A stretch of 64,000 bases of DNA, taken from G965222505 sp965222505 (GTDB lineage Bacteria > Bacteroidota > Rhodothermia > Rhodothermales > DATKEJ01). The notes beneath the pieces are model-generated. The model saw only the letters and a list, made by a program, of their open reading frames with translations, made no database searches and was not told where the DNA came from. A program made the translations under genes and the position numbers. The stretch covers positions 2,542,001 to 2,606,000 of the forward strand of contig OZ244956.1 of the NCBI GenBank assembly GCA_965222505.1. The letters are read 5' to 3'. Shown here in pieces: positions 25,641 to 33,624 of the stretch (position 1 is its first letter; each line of letters opens with the position of its first letter).

Positions 25641-25801
25641 GGCCGTGTCTGGAAATTCAGCGCGTCGGTGAGCACAAGGACTGATTCATCCTCACAAGGC
25701 GCTTGAGAAGTTCAATGCTGTGGCATTGGACGCCGAAAGCAACGCTGTGAGGATGAATGCAGGACTGTGCGCAACCAGCGATGGTATTTTTAGACATGGC
25801 C
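25641..25801. mobile_element. MITE-like palindromic element within the ccm cluster
   Basis: About 161 bp with terminal inverted repeats GGCCGTGTCT / AGACATGGCC (9 of 10 match) and strong inner symmetry (ATTCATCCTCACA near both ends, inner ATGC/GCAT loop). It encodes no protein. It sits between ccmD-like and ccmE. It shares a CAAGGCG...TGAG...GCAACGC framework with the element at 63400-63565. Confidence 0.6.
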
Positions 25802-25803
25802 GG

Positions 25804-26067
25804 TTAGTCAAGGTCTTCAAGCGGGAGTGCGTCTACACGCTGTTCTAACTGTTTGATGCGCCGTTCGTTTCGGAACAGAACGATCAGGATGCCGAACCAG
25901 ATGATGAGGACGACGGCGAGAACGACGTACAGTTTGTCTTCTGCCAGCATGGTGCGTTCGAATGCTGAGGTTGCCGCAATTTCCTGGGCGGCCCATAGGG
26001 AATCGTAGGCGGTCTGTCCGCCTTGCAGGGCTACGGAGTCTTGTGCGGTAACAGGATAAACGGTCAT
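25804..26067 (-). CDS. CcmD-like single-span membrane protein
   Basis: 87 residues, likely ATG at 26067 (MTVYPVTAQDS). A signal-like start precedes a Gln-rich segment, then one transmembrane helix (LYVVLAVVLIIWFGILIVLF) and a basic plus coiled-coil tail (RNERRIKQLEQRVDALP). Size, topology and position between ccmC and ccmE fit CcmD, which helps release holo-CcmE from CcmABC. The sequence is too short and variable for a firm family call. ccmC ends 5 bp upstream. Confidence 0.7.
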   Translation of the reverse strand: MTVYPVTAQDSVALQGGQTAYDSLWAAQEIAATSAFERTMLAEDKLYVVLAVVLIIWFGILIVLFRNERRIKQLEQRVDALPLEDLD

Positions 26068-26072
26068 GAGGG

Positions 26073-26780
26073 TCAGGCCAGAGGTTCGCCGTCCAAACGG
26101 TATTCGATGGCACGAAGCCGGACGCGCTGGTTGTAGATCCACCAGAACAGCCCGATGAAACACAGGATGGCCGGATAAAACACCAGCCGCATGATCGGGT
26201 GGGTGATTTCGTCGAAGGCCGGGTTGCCTTCAGCACCGGGGTGCAGGCTCTGGAACTGCCGGGGCAGCACGTACAGTAAAAATGGCACCGTGGCAAAGGC
26301 AAACAGGTTATAGGCTGCCGCCACCCGTGCCCGTCGATGGGGTTCATCCATGCCTGAGCGCAATACAAAATACGCCCCATAGATGAGCAGTTGCACCGCA
26401 GCCATGATCTGCTTGGGATCGTTGTTCCACCACTTTCCGGTGCCCGTGTACCACGTAAACCGTGCCCACATCATCCCCGTCACCAGCCCGAAAATCCCGA
26501 AGCACACCCCCACCCACGCGGCTTGCTCCGCCCGAACGTCCCGAATCAATTCCTTCGACCCCAGGTACCGGGCCGAATGATAGGCCGAGACCAGCGCGGC
26601 CCCCATCAGGGTAAACCACATCGGCACGTGGAAATACAGGTTACGGGCCGTGTGTTCGAGAATGTTGATTTTGGGGATCTTCAGCAGAAACGCGCCCAGA
26701 ATCACCCCCGTCATCGCAATGGCAATGCCAATCTTGATGCCCGGATGGGCCTTTGGAGTCGATGCGGTTTTAGCGTTCAC
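26073..26780 (-). CDS. ccmC: Haem transport protein CcmC
   Basis: 235 residues with six hydrophobic segments. CcmC presents haem to CcmE through its Trp-rich periplasmic (WWD) loop and conserved His residues. Here the loop reads GTGKWWNNDPKQ, keeping WW and DPK but replacing the usual aromatic W before D by N. The His residues in LYFHVPMW and EITHPIM are present. The start is GTG at 26780, overlapping the ccmB stop (GTGA), which indicates translational coupling. Confidence 0.87.
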   Translation of the reverse strand: MNAKTASTPKAHPGIKIGIAIAMTGVILGAFLLKIPKINILEHTARNLYFHVPMWFTLMGAALVSAYHSARYLGSKELIRDVRAEQAAWVGVCFGIFGLVTGMMWARFTWYTGTGKWWNNDPKQIMAAVQLLIYGAYFVLRSGMDEPHRRARVAAAYNLFAFATVPFLLYVLPRQFQSLHPGAEGNPAFDEITHPIMRLVFYPAILCFIGLFWWIYNQRVRLRAIEYRLDGEPLA

Positions 26781-27448
26781 GAGGCTTCCCAAACATAATC
26801 GAATAGCAAGACGGAGGCTGTAATAACGGTACCGGCAAACCCGATCAGGGTAAACAATTCGGCAGAAACGGTACTCCACTGGCCGGCATTGAGGGCTTCC
26901 TGCGTGCCGCGAACGACGGAGAGCAACAGGGGCACCAAAATCGGAAAAAACAAAACGGCAAACAACGGCCCCTTATTGGCCGACCGGGCGATGATGGCCG
27001 CCAGCAGCGTCGTTGCGCCGGCCAAACCAATCGCGCCCAACAACACGATGGTCACCAACAAGCCCGGTGCCGTCACCTGCATATCGAGAACGACCCAAAA
27101 CGCGCCCAGTGCGATAAAGTTTAATACGAGCGTTAAAAACAAATTGAATAATAGCTTGCCCGTATAAACGGCACTCGGCCGCACATTGAGTTGCAACAAC
27201 AACACCGTTCCCCGTTCCTCCTCGCTCACAAACGCCCGGCCCAACCCAACCGCCGCCGAGAACAGAATGACCGTCCACAGCAGCGCAGCCTGCATGTTCT
27301 TTTCGAGTGGGGCATTGCCCACCGCCGCCAAAACCACCAGCAACGCCGAGGCCACAAACAATAACAGGGTGTTGAGGGCGTAGCGGCTCCTCAACTCCAA
27401 ACGGAGGTCTTTTTCCAATACCGCCCAGGTGCCGTGTAACCAGTACAT
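26777..27448 (-). CDS. ccmB: Haem exporter protein CcmB
   Basis: 223 residues with six transmembrane helices. It has the conserved segment AVGLGRAFVSEEERGTV and the CcmB pattern LFNLFLTLVLNF. It is the permease partner of CcmA and CcmC; no ccmA is in the window. ATG 27448 is chosen because the TTG at 27466 lies inside the heptamer repeat. The stop overlaps the ccmC GTG start by 4 bp. Confidence 0.88.
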   Translation of the reverse strand: MYWLHGTWAVLEKDLRLELRSRYALNTLLLFVASALLVVLAAVGNAPLEKNMQAALLWTVILFSAAVGLGRAFVSEEERGTVLLLQLNVRPSAVYTGKLLFNLFLTLVLNFIALGAFWVVLDMQVTAPGLLVTIVLLGAIGLAGATTLLAAIIARSANKGPLFAVLFFPILVPLLLSVVRGTQEALNAGQWSTVSAELFTLIGFAGTVITASVLLFDYVWEAS

Positions 27449-27458
27449 GGATTTTTTA

Positions 27459-27543
27459 ATGGTCAATTGTCGATTGTCAATTGTCGATTGTCAATGAGGA
27501 GCATAATTGACAATTGACTATTGACCATTGACCATTGACAATT
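27459..27543. repeat. Heptamer-phased inverted repeat, ATTGTCA type (locus D)
   Basis: Left arm ATGGTCA, ATTGTCG, ATTGTCA, ATTGTCG, ATTGTCA (27459-27493); 12-bp centre; right arm ATTGACA, ATTGACT, ATTGACC, ATTGACC, ATTGACA (27506-27540). It lies between the M20 hydrolase and ccmB. The last eight residues and stop of the M20 gene are encoded by repeat sequence. Confidence 0.88.
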
Positions 27544-28747
27544 TTGATGATTCTTTTTGTGCGTAGCGCCACGCTAAATATGTCATGAAGCCCGGCCCGG
27601 TGCGGAGCGCTTCTTCATCAATGGTGAAGCGAGGGGTGTGCAGGCCGTGGACGATGCCGGCAGCCTCGTTTCCCACTCCCAGCCGGTAGAAGGTACCCGG
27701 TACATGCTGGGCAAAGTAGGCAAAGTCCTCACTTGCCATCCACAGGTCGGCATCCAGGGTGTTGGCTTCGCCGACGTAGGCTACGGCACAATCCCGGACC
27801 AACGCAGCCAGAGCCGGGTCGTTGTACAGGGAGGGATAGCCTACATGGATATCCACTTCACACGTGGCCCCGAAGGCCTGGGCCGTGTGCTTGGCGACGC
27901 GCTCGATCAATTCATGTGCCCGAAAGCGCCAGGTTTCGTCGAGTGCTCGCAACCCGCCTTCGATGCGTGCGCGTTCAGGGATGACATTGGTCGCCCCATC
28001 GGCTACCAAACGACCGAAGGACAAGACGCTGGTCACATCCGGCGGCCTGTTTCGGCTGATGACACTCTGCAAGGCCACCACGATGTGCGCAGCCACCAGC
28101 ACCGGATCGGCTTGCAGCCGGTGGGGCATGGCGGCGTGGCCCCCTTGCCCTTCAACGGTCAGGAAAAGTTCATCACAGGAGGTCATAAAAAACCCCTTCC
28201 GCACGGCAATCGTACCCACCCGTTGATCCGGAGCTACATGCTGGCCGAAGACCGCTGTGGACTTACCGGAAACGGCTGAGGCATCAAGTGCCCCTTCGGC
28301 AATCATGGTTTTTGCCCCACCCGGAATTTTTTCCTCGCCGGGTTGAAACAACATGCGTACAGTGCCGGGCCATTCGGCACGCAGCCGGTGCATCATCATG
28401 GCCGCGCCCAGGAGGGAGGCCGTGTGGGCATCGTGCCCGCAGGCATGCATCACCCCTGGCTTTTCAGAGACAAAATCAAACGTGTTCTCCTCAAGAATCG
28501 GGAGGGCATCCATGTCTGCCCGCAACGAAACCGTCGGGCCGGGGCGGTCTCCCTTGAACGTCACCACCAATCCGGTCCCGGCTACGCCTGGCTGGACCTC
28601 CACATCCAGCGGCTCCAGTGCGGCCTGTACAAACCGGGCCGTCTCATGCTCCTGAAACGACAACTCGGGCCGCCGGTGTAGATGCCGCCGCAGCCGAACA
28701 ACCTCAGGAAAGAGTTCGTCGGCTAAGGCTTTGATTTGATTGAGCAT
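27518..28747 (-). CDS. M20 family metallohydrolase (amidohydrolase)
   Basis: 409 residues. It has the M20D metal-site motifs SLRADMDALPI, MHACGHDAHTA and FQPGEE, and a dimerisation domain in the middle. It acts on N-acyl amino acids or hippurate-like substrates; the precise one is unknown. The ATG at 28747 is used. The C-terminal residues KLSMVNGQ come from the ATTGACC repeat, so the natural stop was probably lost and replaced. The upstream M28 gene ends at 28749, so the two are tightly linked. Confidence 0.9.
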   Translation of the reverse strand: MLNQIKALADELFPEVVRLRRHLHRRPELSFQEHETARFVQAALEPLDVEVQPGVAGTGLVVTFKGDRPGPTVSLRADMDALPILEENTFDFVSEKPGVMHACGHDAHTASLLGAAMMMHRLRAEWPGTVRMLFQPGEEKIPGGAKTMIAEGALDASAVSGKSTAVFGQHVAPDQRVGTIAVRKGFFMTSCDELFLTVEGQGGHAAMPHRLQADPVLVAAHIVVALQSVISRNRPPDVTSVLSFGRLVADGATNVIPERARIEGGLRALDETWRFRAHELIERVAKHTAQAFGATCEVDIHVGYPSLYNDPALAALVRDCAVAYVGEANTLDADLWMASEDFAYFAQHVPGTFYRLGVGNEAAGIVHGLHTPRFTIDEEALRTGPGFMTYLAWRYAQKESSKLSMVNGQ

Positions 28748-28748
28748 A

Positions 28749-30506
28749 TCAATTAAACCCTTCTCCAGAAACGGCAGGCGCTGCGTCCTGATTGGCGACT
28801 TGCCATGCGGTCGCAAAAATATGCCGGGCAATGCGGGACATCCGCTCGTAGGCAATCTTGTCGGCGTGGTCTCCCGGCTGGTGGTAATCGTCGTGGGTGC
28901 CGGTGAAATAAAACACGAACGGAATGTTGTGCTTGCCGAAGTTCCAATGGTCCGAGCGGCGGTAGAACTGGTTGGGGTCATCCTTGGAGTTAAACCGTTC
29001 GTCCAGCACCAGGTTGGTCTCGGTCAGGTCGTTGACGCGGGTGTTGATGTCGTGGAGTTCCTGCGAGATCAGATTGGACCCGATGATGTAGACGTAGTTG
29101 TCTTTCGTCTCGGCGGTGGGGTGCGTGGGGTCGAACCGACCAATCATGTCGATATTCAGGTTGGCGACGGTTTTCTCCAGCGGCCAGACCGGCTCCTGAT
29201 CGGTGTAATAGGCCGAGCCGAGCAACCCTTTTTCCTCGCCGGATACGTTCAGGAAGAGAATGGACCGGCGTGGGCCGTGACCGGCCTCTTTGGCGGCCAT
29301 AAACGCCTCGGCAATTTCGAGGGTCGTGACGGTCCCGGAGCCGTCGTCATCAGCGCCGTTGTGGATCTGGTCCCCTTTCAGGTTCGGGTCGATGCCTACA
29401 TGGTCGTAGTGCGAACTGATGATGACGGCTTCGTCCTTGAGTTCAGGATCAGAGCCTTCGATGAAGGCCAGCACGTTTTCGGTTTCCAGCGGAGAGACCT
29501 CATGGGTCAAGGTGCTACTGACCATCGCCCCTTCGACCTCAAACCCGACCGGCTGGAGCGTCGTGTCGATTTCTTTTTTCAGGTCCTCAACCGTTTTGCC
29601 GCTGGGGGCCAAAATCTGGTTGGCGAACGCCGAGGAAACGGCATACAGCGGCGGGAAAGCAAAGCCGCCTCCTGGCTCACTCAACGACAGGCTACCAACG
29701 CCGGTATTAATGTTTTGTGCGGCTTCACGGGCCGCTTCGCCGACGGAGCGTTCGACCATCGGTCCAACGTCGGTCACCATCAGAATCCCGGCGGGTAAAC
29801 CCATTTGGAAGAGCAGCCGGAATTTATCTGATCCCCCACCGCTGGTCCACTTGGAGGGTTTGCCATCCCCGGTGGGCAGGAGGCTGCTGGTGGAATCGGC
29901 GAGGGGTTCATCCCGGAGCATCAGGAGCCACTTGCCAGCGTGGTCGATGCCTGCGGCTTTGAGGGCGGCATAATCGTTGTAGCCCAACGCGTCATCGGCA
30001 ATGCCGTATCCGGCAAACACGACCGAGCCTTCCACGCTGGCCCTGTTGCCGAAGAGCAGGTACGCCTGATCGTCCTGGGCTTTCGAGGAGTAGGTGCTGG
30101 AGGCGACTTGTTCCTCGCCGACCTTTACGTTCAATTCTGCCTTTTGCAACTTGCGCCCGAAGACGGTAAACGGCTGCAGGTACTTCTCCGGTGCATGGGG
30201 ATTTTCGGTGGTATGAGTGCCTTTGGGGACCAGACCCATCTTTCGGTACTGTGCCGCAAGGTACTGCGCCGCCATGCGCTGCCCACGGGTGGTGGTTTCC
30301 CGGCCCTCGAAGAAGTCCGACGCGAAAAAGTACAGGTGGGAGGCCAGGTCTTCCGGCGTGATGGTGGCCTGGTATTCCTGCACCAGACTCGGATTTTCAT
30401 CGACCGTCGGCGGCGCGGCCATCGGCAGGGGGGAGGTATCAGTGGATTGCGCAGCCGCAACCGTGATGCCAGACATCAACAGTACAGCCGTGAGGATGTG
30501 TTTCAT
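28749..30506 (-). CDS. M28 family secreted aminopeptidase
   Basis: 585 residues with a signal peptide (MKHILTAVLLMSGITVAAAQ). A PA-like insert lies in the N-terminal half. The M28 metal ligands are visible in HYDHVGIDP, NGADDDGSGT, NVSGEEKGLLGS, NIDMIGR and SDHWNF. It is expected to release N-terminal residues from peptides in the periplasm or outside. ATG 30506 sits directly before the signal peptide. It is followed leftward by the M20 gene with only 1 bp between them. Confidence 0.9.
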   Translation of the reverse strand: MKHILTAVLLMSGITVAAAQSTDTSPLPMAAPPTVDENPSLVQEYQATITPEDLASHLYFFASDFFEGRETTTRGQRMAAQYLAAQYRKMGLVPKGTHTTENPHAPEKYLQPFTVFGRKLQKAELNVKVGEEQVASSTYSSKAQDDQAYLLFGNRASVEGSVVFAGYGIADDALGYNDYAALKAAGIDHAGKWLLMLRDEPLADSTSSLLPTGDGKPSKWTSGGGSDKFRLLFQMGLPAGILMVTDVGPMVERSVGEAAREAAQNINTGVGSLSLSEPGGGFAFPPLYAVSSAFANQILAPSGKTVEDLKKEIDTTLQPVGFEVEGAMVSSTLTHEVSPLETENVLAFIEGSDPELKDEAVIISSHYDHVGIDPNLKGDQIHNGADDDGSGTVTTLEIAEAFMAAKEAGHGPRRSILFLNVSGEEKGLLGSAYYTDQEPVWPLEKTVANLNIDMIGRFDPTHPTAETKDNYVYIIGSNLISQELHDINTRVNDLTETNLVLDERFNSKDDPNQFYRRSDHWNFGKHNIPFVFYFTGTHDDYHQPGDHADKIAYERMSRIARHIFATAWQVANQDAAPAVSGEGFN

Positions 30507-30546
30507 GGGAATTGGGTTTGATATAGAGAATCTACGTGCGGGTTTG

Positions 30547-30580
30547 AGCGCACTTCGCACTCAGCACCCCGCACTCCCTT
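30547..30580. repeat. Heptamer tandem repeat, CCCGCAC type (locus G)
   Basis: AGCGCAC, TTCGCAC, TCAGCAC, CCCGCAC in 7-bp phase, in the short gap between the M28 and DUF58 genes. CCCGCAC is the reverse complement of the GTGCGGG unit at 55901. Confidence 0.6.
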
Positions 30581-31511
30581 ACGTGAGTCGTTTTCGTTTG
30601 TTAAGGTAACTGAGGAGCGCCGTGTTGTAGGACGCCTGGGTGTCAAGTTCGATAAAGTCGATGTTGTATTCCAGGCAACTCCGTTTGAACCGGCTGCTGA
30701 AGGCCTTCACGGCAGCGTTGTAATCGGTACGCAGTTGGGCCGGTTGCAGGGTAAGTTCTTCGCCCGTTTCGAGGTCTTTAAACAGCATGGGGATGTCAGG
30801 AAAGTCAAACCGGCGTTCGGTTTCGCTTTCCAGGATATGAAAGACCAACACCTCATGCTTGCGGTGGCGGAGGTGTTTGAGGGCTTTCAGCAGTTCATCA
30901 TGCGCGGCGATGTTTTCGAAGAGGTCCGTCATGATGACCACGAGGGAGCGCCGGGCGATGCGCTCGGCCACTTCATGCAAGGCCAGGGCCGCACTGGTTT
31001 TCTGAGGCCGGGCCGTGGGTTTGCTGAGTTCTTCCAGCTTGAGCAGCAGCGCACGAAGGTAGTGCCGGGTGCTACGCGGCGGCATCAGCGTGTGGATGCG
31101 CTCATCGAAGCCGATGAGGCCGGTTACATCGCGCTGCTTGACCATCAGGTAGTGCAAGGCTCCGGCCAGATAGGCGGCGTATTCCAGTTTGGAGAGTTGC
31201 CCGGCGTGGCGGTACTGCATGGAGGCCGAGGTATCGAGGACCACATAGTGCCGCAGGTTAGTCTCTTCCTCGTATTGTTTCAGGTAGAAACGATCCGTTT
31301 TGCCGTAGACCTTCCAGTCGATGTGCTTAAACTCATCGCCGGGGTTGTAAGGACGGTGTTCGGCAAACTCGACCGAGAACCCGTGGTAGGGGCTTTTGTG
31401 CAAGCCGGTGATGAATCCTTCGACAATCAGCCGGGCGCGCAGCTCCATGTTTTTGAGTTGCGAAACGACGGTGGGGTTCAGGTACTGAAGTGTTGCGGTC
31501 GGTGTTGCCAT
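30579..31511 (-). CDS. DUF58 domain-containing protein
   Basis: 310 residues, no signal peptide. It has the DUF58 core YNPGDEFKHIDWKVYGKTD, followed by a VWA-like domain with VVLDTSASM (MIDAS-like DxSxS). DUF58 proteins usually work with a MoxR-type AAA+ ATPase; the nearest candidate here is the BchI-like ATPase 10 kb away. ATG 31511 is used. It is divergent from pyrR. Confidence 0.87.
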   Translation of the reverse strand: MATPTATLQYLNPTVVSQLKNMELRARLIVEGFITGLHKSPYHGFSVEFAEHRPYNPGDEFKHIDWKVYGKTDRFYLKQYEEETNLRHYVVLDTSASMQYRHAGQLSKLEYAAYLAGALHYLMVKQRDVTGLIGFDERIHTLMPPRSTRHYLRALLLKLEELSKPTARPQKTSAALALHEVAERIARRSLVVIMTDLFENIAAHDELLKALKHLRHRKHEVLVFHILESETERRFDFPDIPMLFKDLETGEELTLQPAQLRTDYNAAVKAFSSRFKRSCLEYNIDFIELDTQASYNTALLSYLNKRKRLT

Positions 31512-31523
31512 CAGTCGTTGACA

Positions 31524-31559
31524 TTTGACAATTCCTTTAGGTTCCATTGCGTATCTTTG
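31524..31559 (+). promoter_or_regulatory. Candidate Bacteroidota-type promoter for pyrR
   Basis: A perfect TAnnTTTG (TATCTTTG, 31552-31559) with TTTG at 31524-31527. The gap of 24 nt is longer than the usual 19-21. The pyrR ATG at 31564 is so close that the transcript would be nearly leaderless. Confidence 0.3.
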
Positions 31560-31563
31560 GCGC

Positions 31564-32148
31564 ATGGATGCACACCTGACGCTGAAAGCCCAGCTTATGG
31601 ATGCGGACGACCTGGACCGCACCTTGAACCGGATGGCCCGGCAGATCGTCGAATTCCTCAATCCCGAAGCCGACGATGTCAAGCGGCTGGCCTTGATCGG
31701 CATGCAAACCCGTGGGGTCTACTTGGCCCGGCGCCTGCAACGCAAGATCGAAGAGGTTGAAGCCGTTACCCTGCCCCTGGGCATCCTGGACACCACCATG
31801 TACCGGGACGATTTCCGTACCCATTTACAACCGCCGGTGGTACGGGCCACTGACATTCCGTTCGACATCTACAACCGGCACCTGGTCCTGGTCGATGATG
31901 TCCTTTTCACGGGCCGCACGGCCCGGGCTGCCCTGGATGCCCTGATGGATATCGGCCGTCCGGCTTCGGTCCGGTTCCTGGTCATCGTGGACCGCGGCCA
32001 CCGGGAATTGCCCATGAGTGCGGATATTGTGGGGCAGCACGTGCCCACCACGCCGGGTGAGGAAATCCGCGTTCGACTCCAGGAAATTGATGATGCCGAA
32101 GGTGTCTGGCTCGTCGACACCACCGAACGCAAGCCCTCTGAAGCCTAA
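31564..32148 (+). CDS. pyrR: Bifunctional pyr operon regulator / uracil phosphoribosyltransferase
   Basis: 194 residues. The PRPP-binding motif VLVDDVLFTGRTARAALD and the PyrR-typical DRGHRELPMSADIVG are clear. PyrR controls pyrimidine operons by binding RNA, with weak UPRT activity. It is followed by pyrB after 54 bp. I cannot recognise an anti-terminator/PyrR-binding leader before pyrR or in the gap. Confidence 0.93.
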   Translation: MDAHLTLKAQLMDADDLDRTLNRMARQIVEFLNPEADDVKRLALIGMQTRGVYLARRLQRKIEEVEAVTLPLGILDTTMYRDDFRTHLQPPVVRATDIPFDIYNRHLVLVDDVLFTGRTARAALDALMDIGRPASVRFLVIVDRGHRELPMSADIVGQHVPTTPGEEIRVRLQEIDDAEGVWLVDTTERKPSEA

Positions 32149-32202
32149 TGCACACCCAACCCTGTCAACCACACCCCTGAACCCCTGACAACGATCCTCC
32201 GG

Positions 32203-33192
32203 ATGGATACCCCACCCGAACACCCGGCGGCCAACCGGTCTCCCCTCACCGCCTTAAACCACCGGCACCTCCTGGGCCTGAACACCTACAGCGCCGAAGA
32301 AATTCAATTGATTCTGCGTACCGCACGGCAATTTCGGGATGTGCTGGACCGCCCCATCAAACGCGTGCCCACACTGCGCGGCATCACCGTCGTCAACCTC
32401 TTTTTCGAACCGTCTACCCGTACCCGTATCTCTTTTGAACTGGCCGAAAAGCGCCTCTCGGCGGATACGGTCAACTTCTCGGCCTCCGGCTCCTCGGTCA
32501 GCAAAGGCGAAACCCTCAAGGATACGGCCCAGAACATCGAGGCCATGAAGATCGACATGGTGGTGATCCGGCATAAATCCCCCGGTGCTCCCCACTTCCT
32601 GACCCAGTGCGTCAATTCCGTGGTCCTGAATGCCGGCGACGGCGCGCATGAGCACCCCACACAAGCCCTGCTGGACCTCCTCACGATGTCCGATCACTTT
32701 GAGGACTTCAAAGGCCTCAACGTCTCGATCATCGGGGACATCTCGCATAGCCGGGTGGCCCGGTCCAACATCTTCGGCCTCCGTGCACTGGGGGCCAACG
32801 TGACGCTCTGTGGCCCGAAAACCATGATGCCGGTCGAGATCGAACGGCTCGGCGTACGCGTCACCCACCGGCTGGACGAAGCCCTGGAAAGCTGTGACCT
32901 AGTGATGGCCCTCCGGATTCAACTGGAACGGCAGGGCGCGACCCTGTTCCCCAGTCTGCGGGAATACCATGAAACGTTTGGCATCACGTTGGATCACCTC
33001 GAACGGCACCCGGATCTGCTGATCATGCACCCCGGCCCCGTCAACCGGGGTGTAGAACTGGCCAGCGAAGTGGTAGATCATGAACGCTCCATCATCCTGA
33101 ACCAGGTTACCAACGGCGTGGCCGTCCGTATGGCCGTGCTGTACCTTCTGGCGCACGTCCCCGGCATCGGCATCCCCAACCCAACGCGATAG
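32203..33192 (+). CDS. pyrB: Aspartate carbamoyltransferase catalytic subunit
   Basis: 329 residues. It has the carbamoyl-phosphate motif FFEPSTRTR, the loop SxxKGET, the HxxQALLD pattern (HEHPTQALLDLLT), and HPGPVNRGVE. It makes carbamoyl-aspartate in de novo pyrimidine synthesis. No pyrI or pyrC is adjacent. It is convergent with the Phd-type antitoxin, with 4 bp between stops. Confidence 0.96.
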   Translation: MDTPPEHPAANRSPLTALNHRHLLGLNTYSAEEIQLILRTARQFRDVLDRPIKRVPTLRGITVVNLFFEPSTRTRISFELAEKRLSADTVNFSASGSSVSKGETLKDTAQNIEAMKIDMVVIRHKSPGAPHFLTQCVNSVVLNAGDGAHEHPTQALLDLLTMSDHFEDFKGLNVSIIGDISHSRVARSNIFGLRALGANVTLCGPKTMMPVEIERLGVRVTHRLDEALESCDLVMALRIQLERQGATLFPSLREYHETFGITLDHLERHPDLLIMHPGPVNRGVELASEVVDHERSIILNQVTNGVAVRMAVLYLLAHVPGIGIPNPTR

Positions 33193-33196
33193 TCAA

Positions 33197-33439
33197 CTAC
33201 TGATCACGTGACCGTTCCCGGCCTTCTCGTATAGCGGATACAATTTCATCCCGTGTGACGCCTGTATCCACGCCAGCCACATCAAAAGGAGAACGAGACG
33301 GTCGGTTGGGCTTAATGGTAAATACAGACCCATCGCGCCGACGAATTTGAACCGAACCCTCTCTTTGTGCTTGATCTAGCACCTGGGCAAGTTTCTGCCG
33401 GGCTTCTGAATACGTATAAACAGTCATGCGTTCAGCCAT
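33197..33439 (-). CDS. Phd/YefM-family antitoxin
   Basis: 80 residues. The N-terminal MTVYTYSEARQKLAQVLDQA is a Phd/YefM DNA-binding dimerisation domain, then a short linker and a charged C-terminus (AIREGRERSRDQ). Its start codon follows immediately after the stop of a PIN-toxin remnant. Since the toxin appears broken, the antitoxin may be an orphan. Confidence 0.8.
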   Translation of the reverse strand: MAERMTVYTYSEARQKLAQVLDQAQREGSVQIRRRDGSVFTIKPNRPSRSPFDVAGVDTGVTRDEIVSAIREGRERSRDQ

Positions 33440-33559
33440 TTAAATGGAAAAAACAGAAACCCCTGCGATACTGGCGGCATACTGAAGCCCCTTATCCAAG
33501 GTAAGAACCGGTACGGAGCGCCGGGGTGCAAGGGTTATGACGCAATATAACCAGAAGAT
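33440..33559 (-). pseudogene. C-terminal fragment of a PIN-domain toxin
   Basis: A 39-codon open frame ends at a TAA touching the Phd ATG. Its last 30 residues (LAPRRSVPVLTLDKGLQYAA SIAG... split) read like the end of a PIN (VapC) domain, with the final acidic LTLDKGL. An in-frame stop at 33560 and no upstream homology mean the N-terminal three quarters are missing. This is too short to be certain. Confidence 0.45.
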
Positions 33560-33624
33560 CTAACGTTAAATGCATATACTCCATTCCTTATTCAATTTGA
33601 CAACGGCTGGGGTGGAGCCCTATC

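Noticed and set aside
28740..29798. 352-codon plus-strand ORF
   Set aside because: It is an antisense shadow of the M28 peptidase, which has clear active-site motifs.
30735..31760. 341-codon plus-strand ORF opposite DUF58
   Set aside because: Shadow frame; it also overlaps the pyrR start out of frame.
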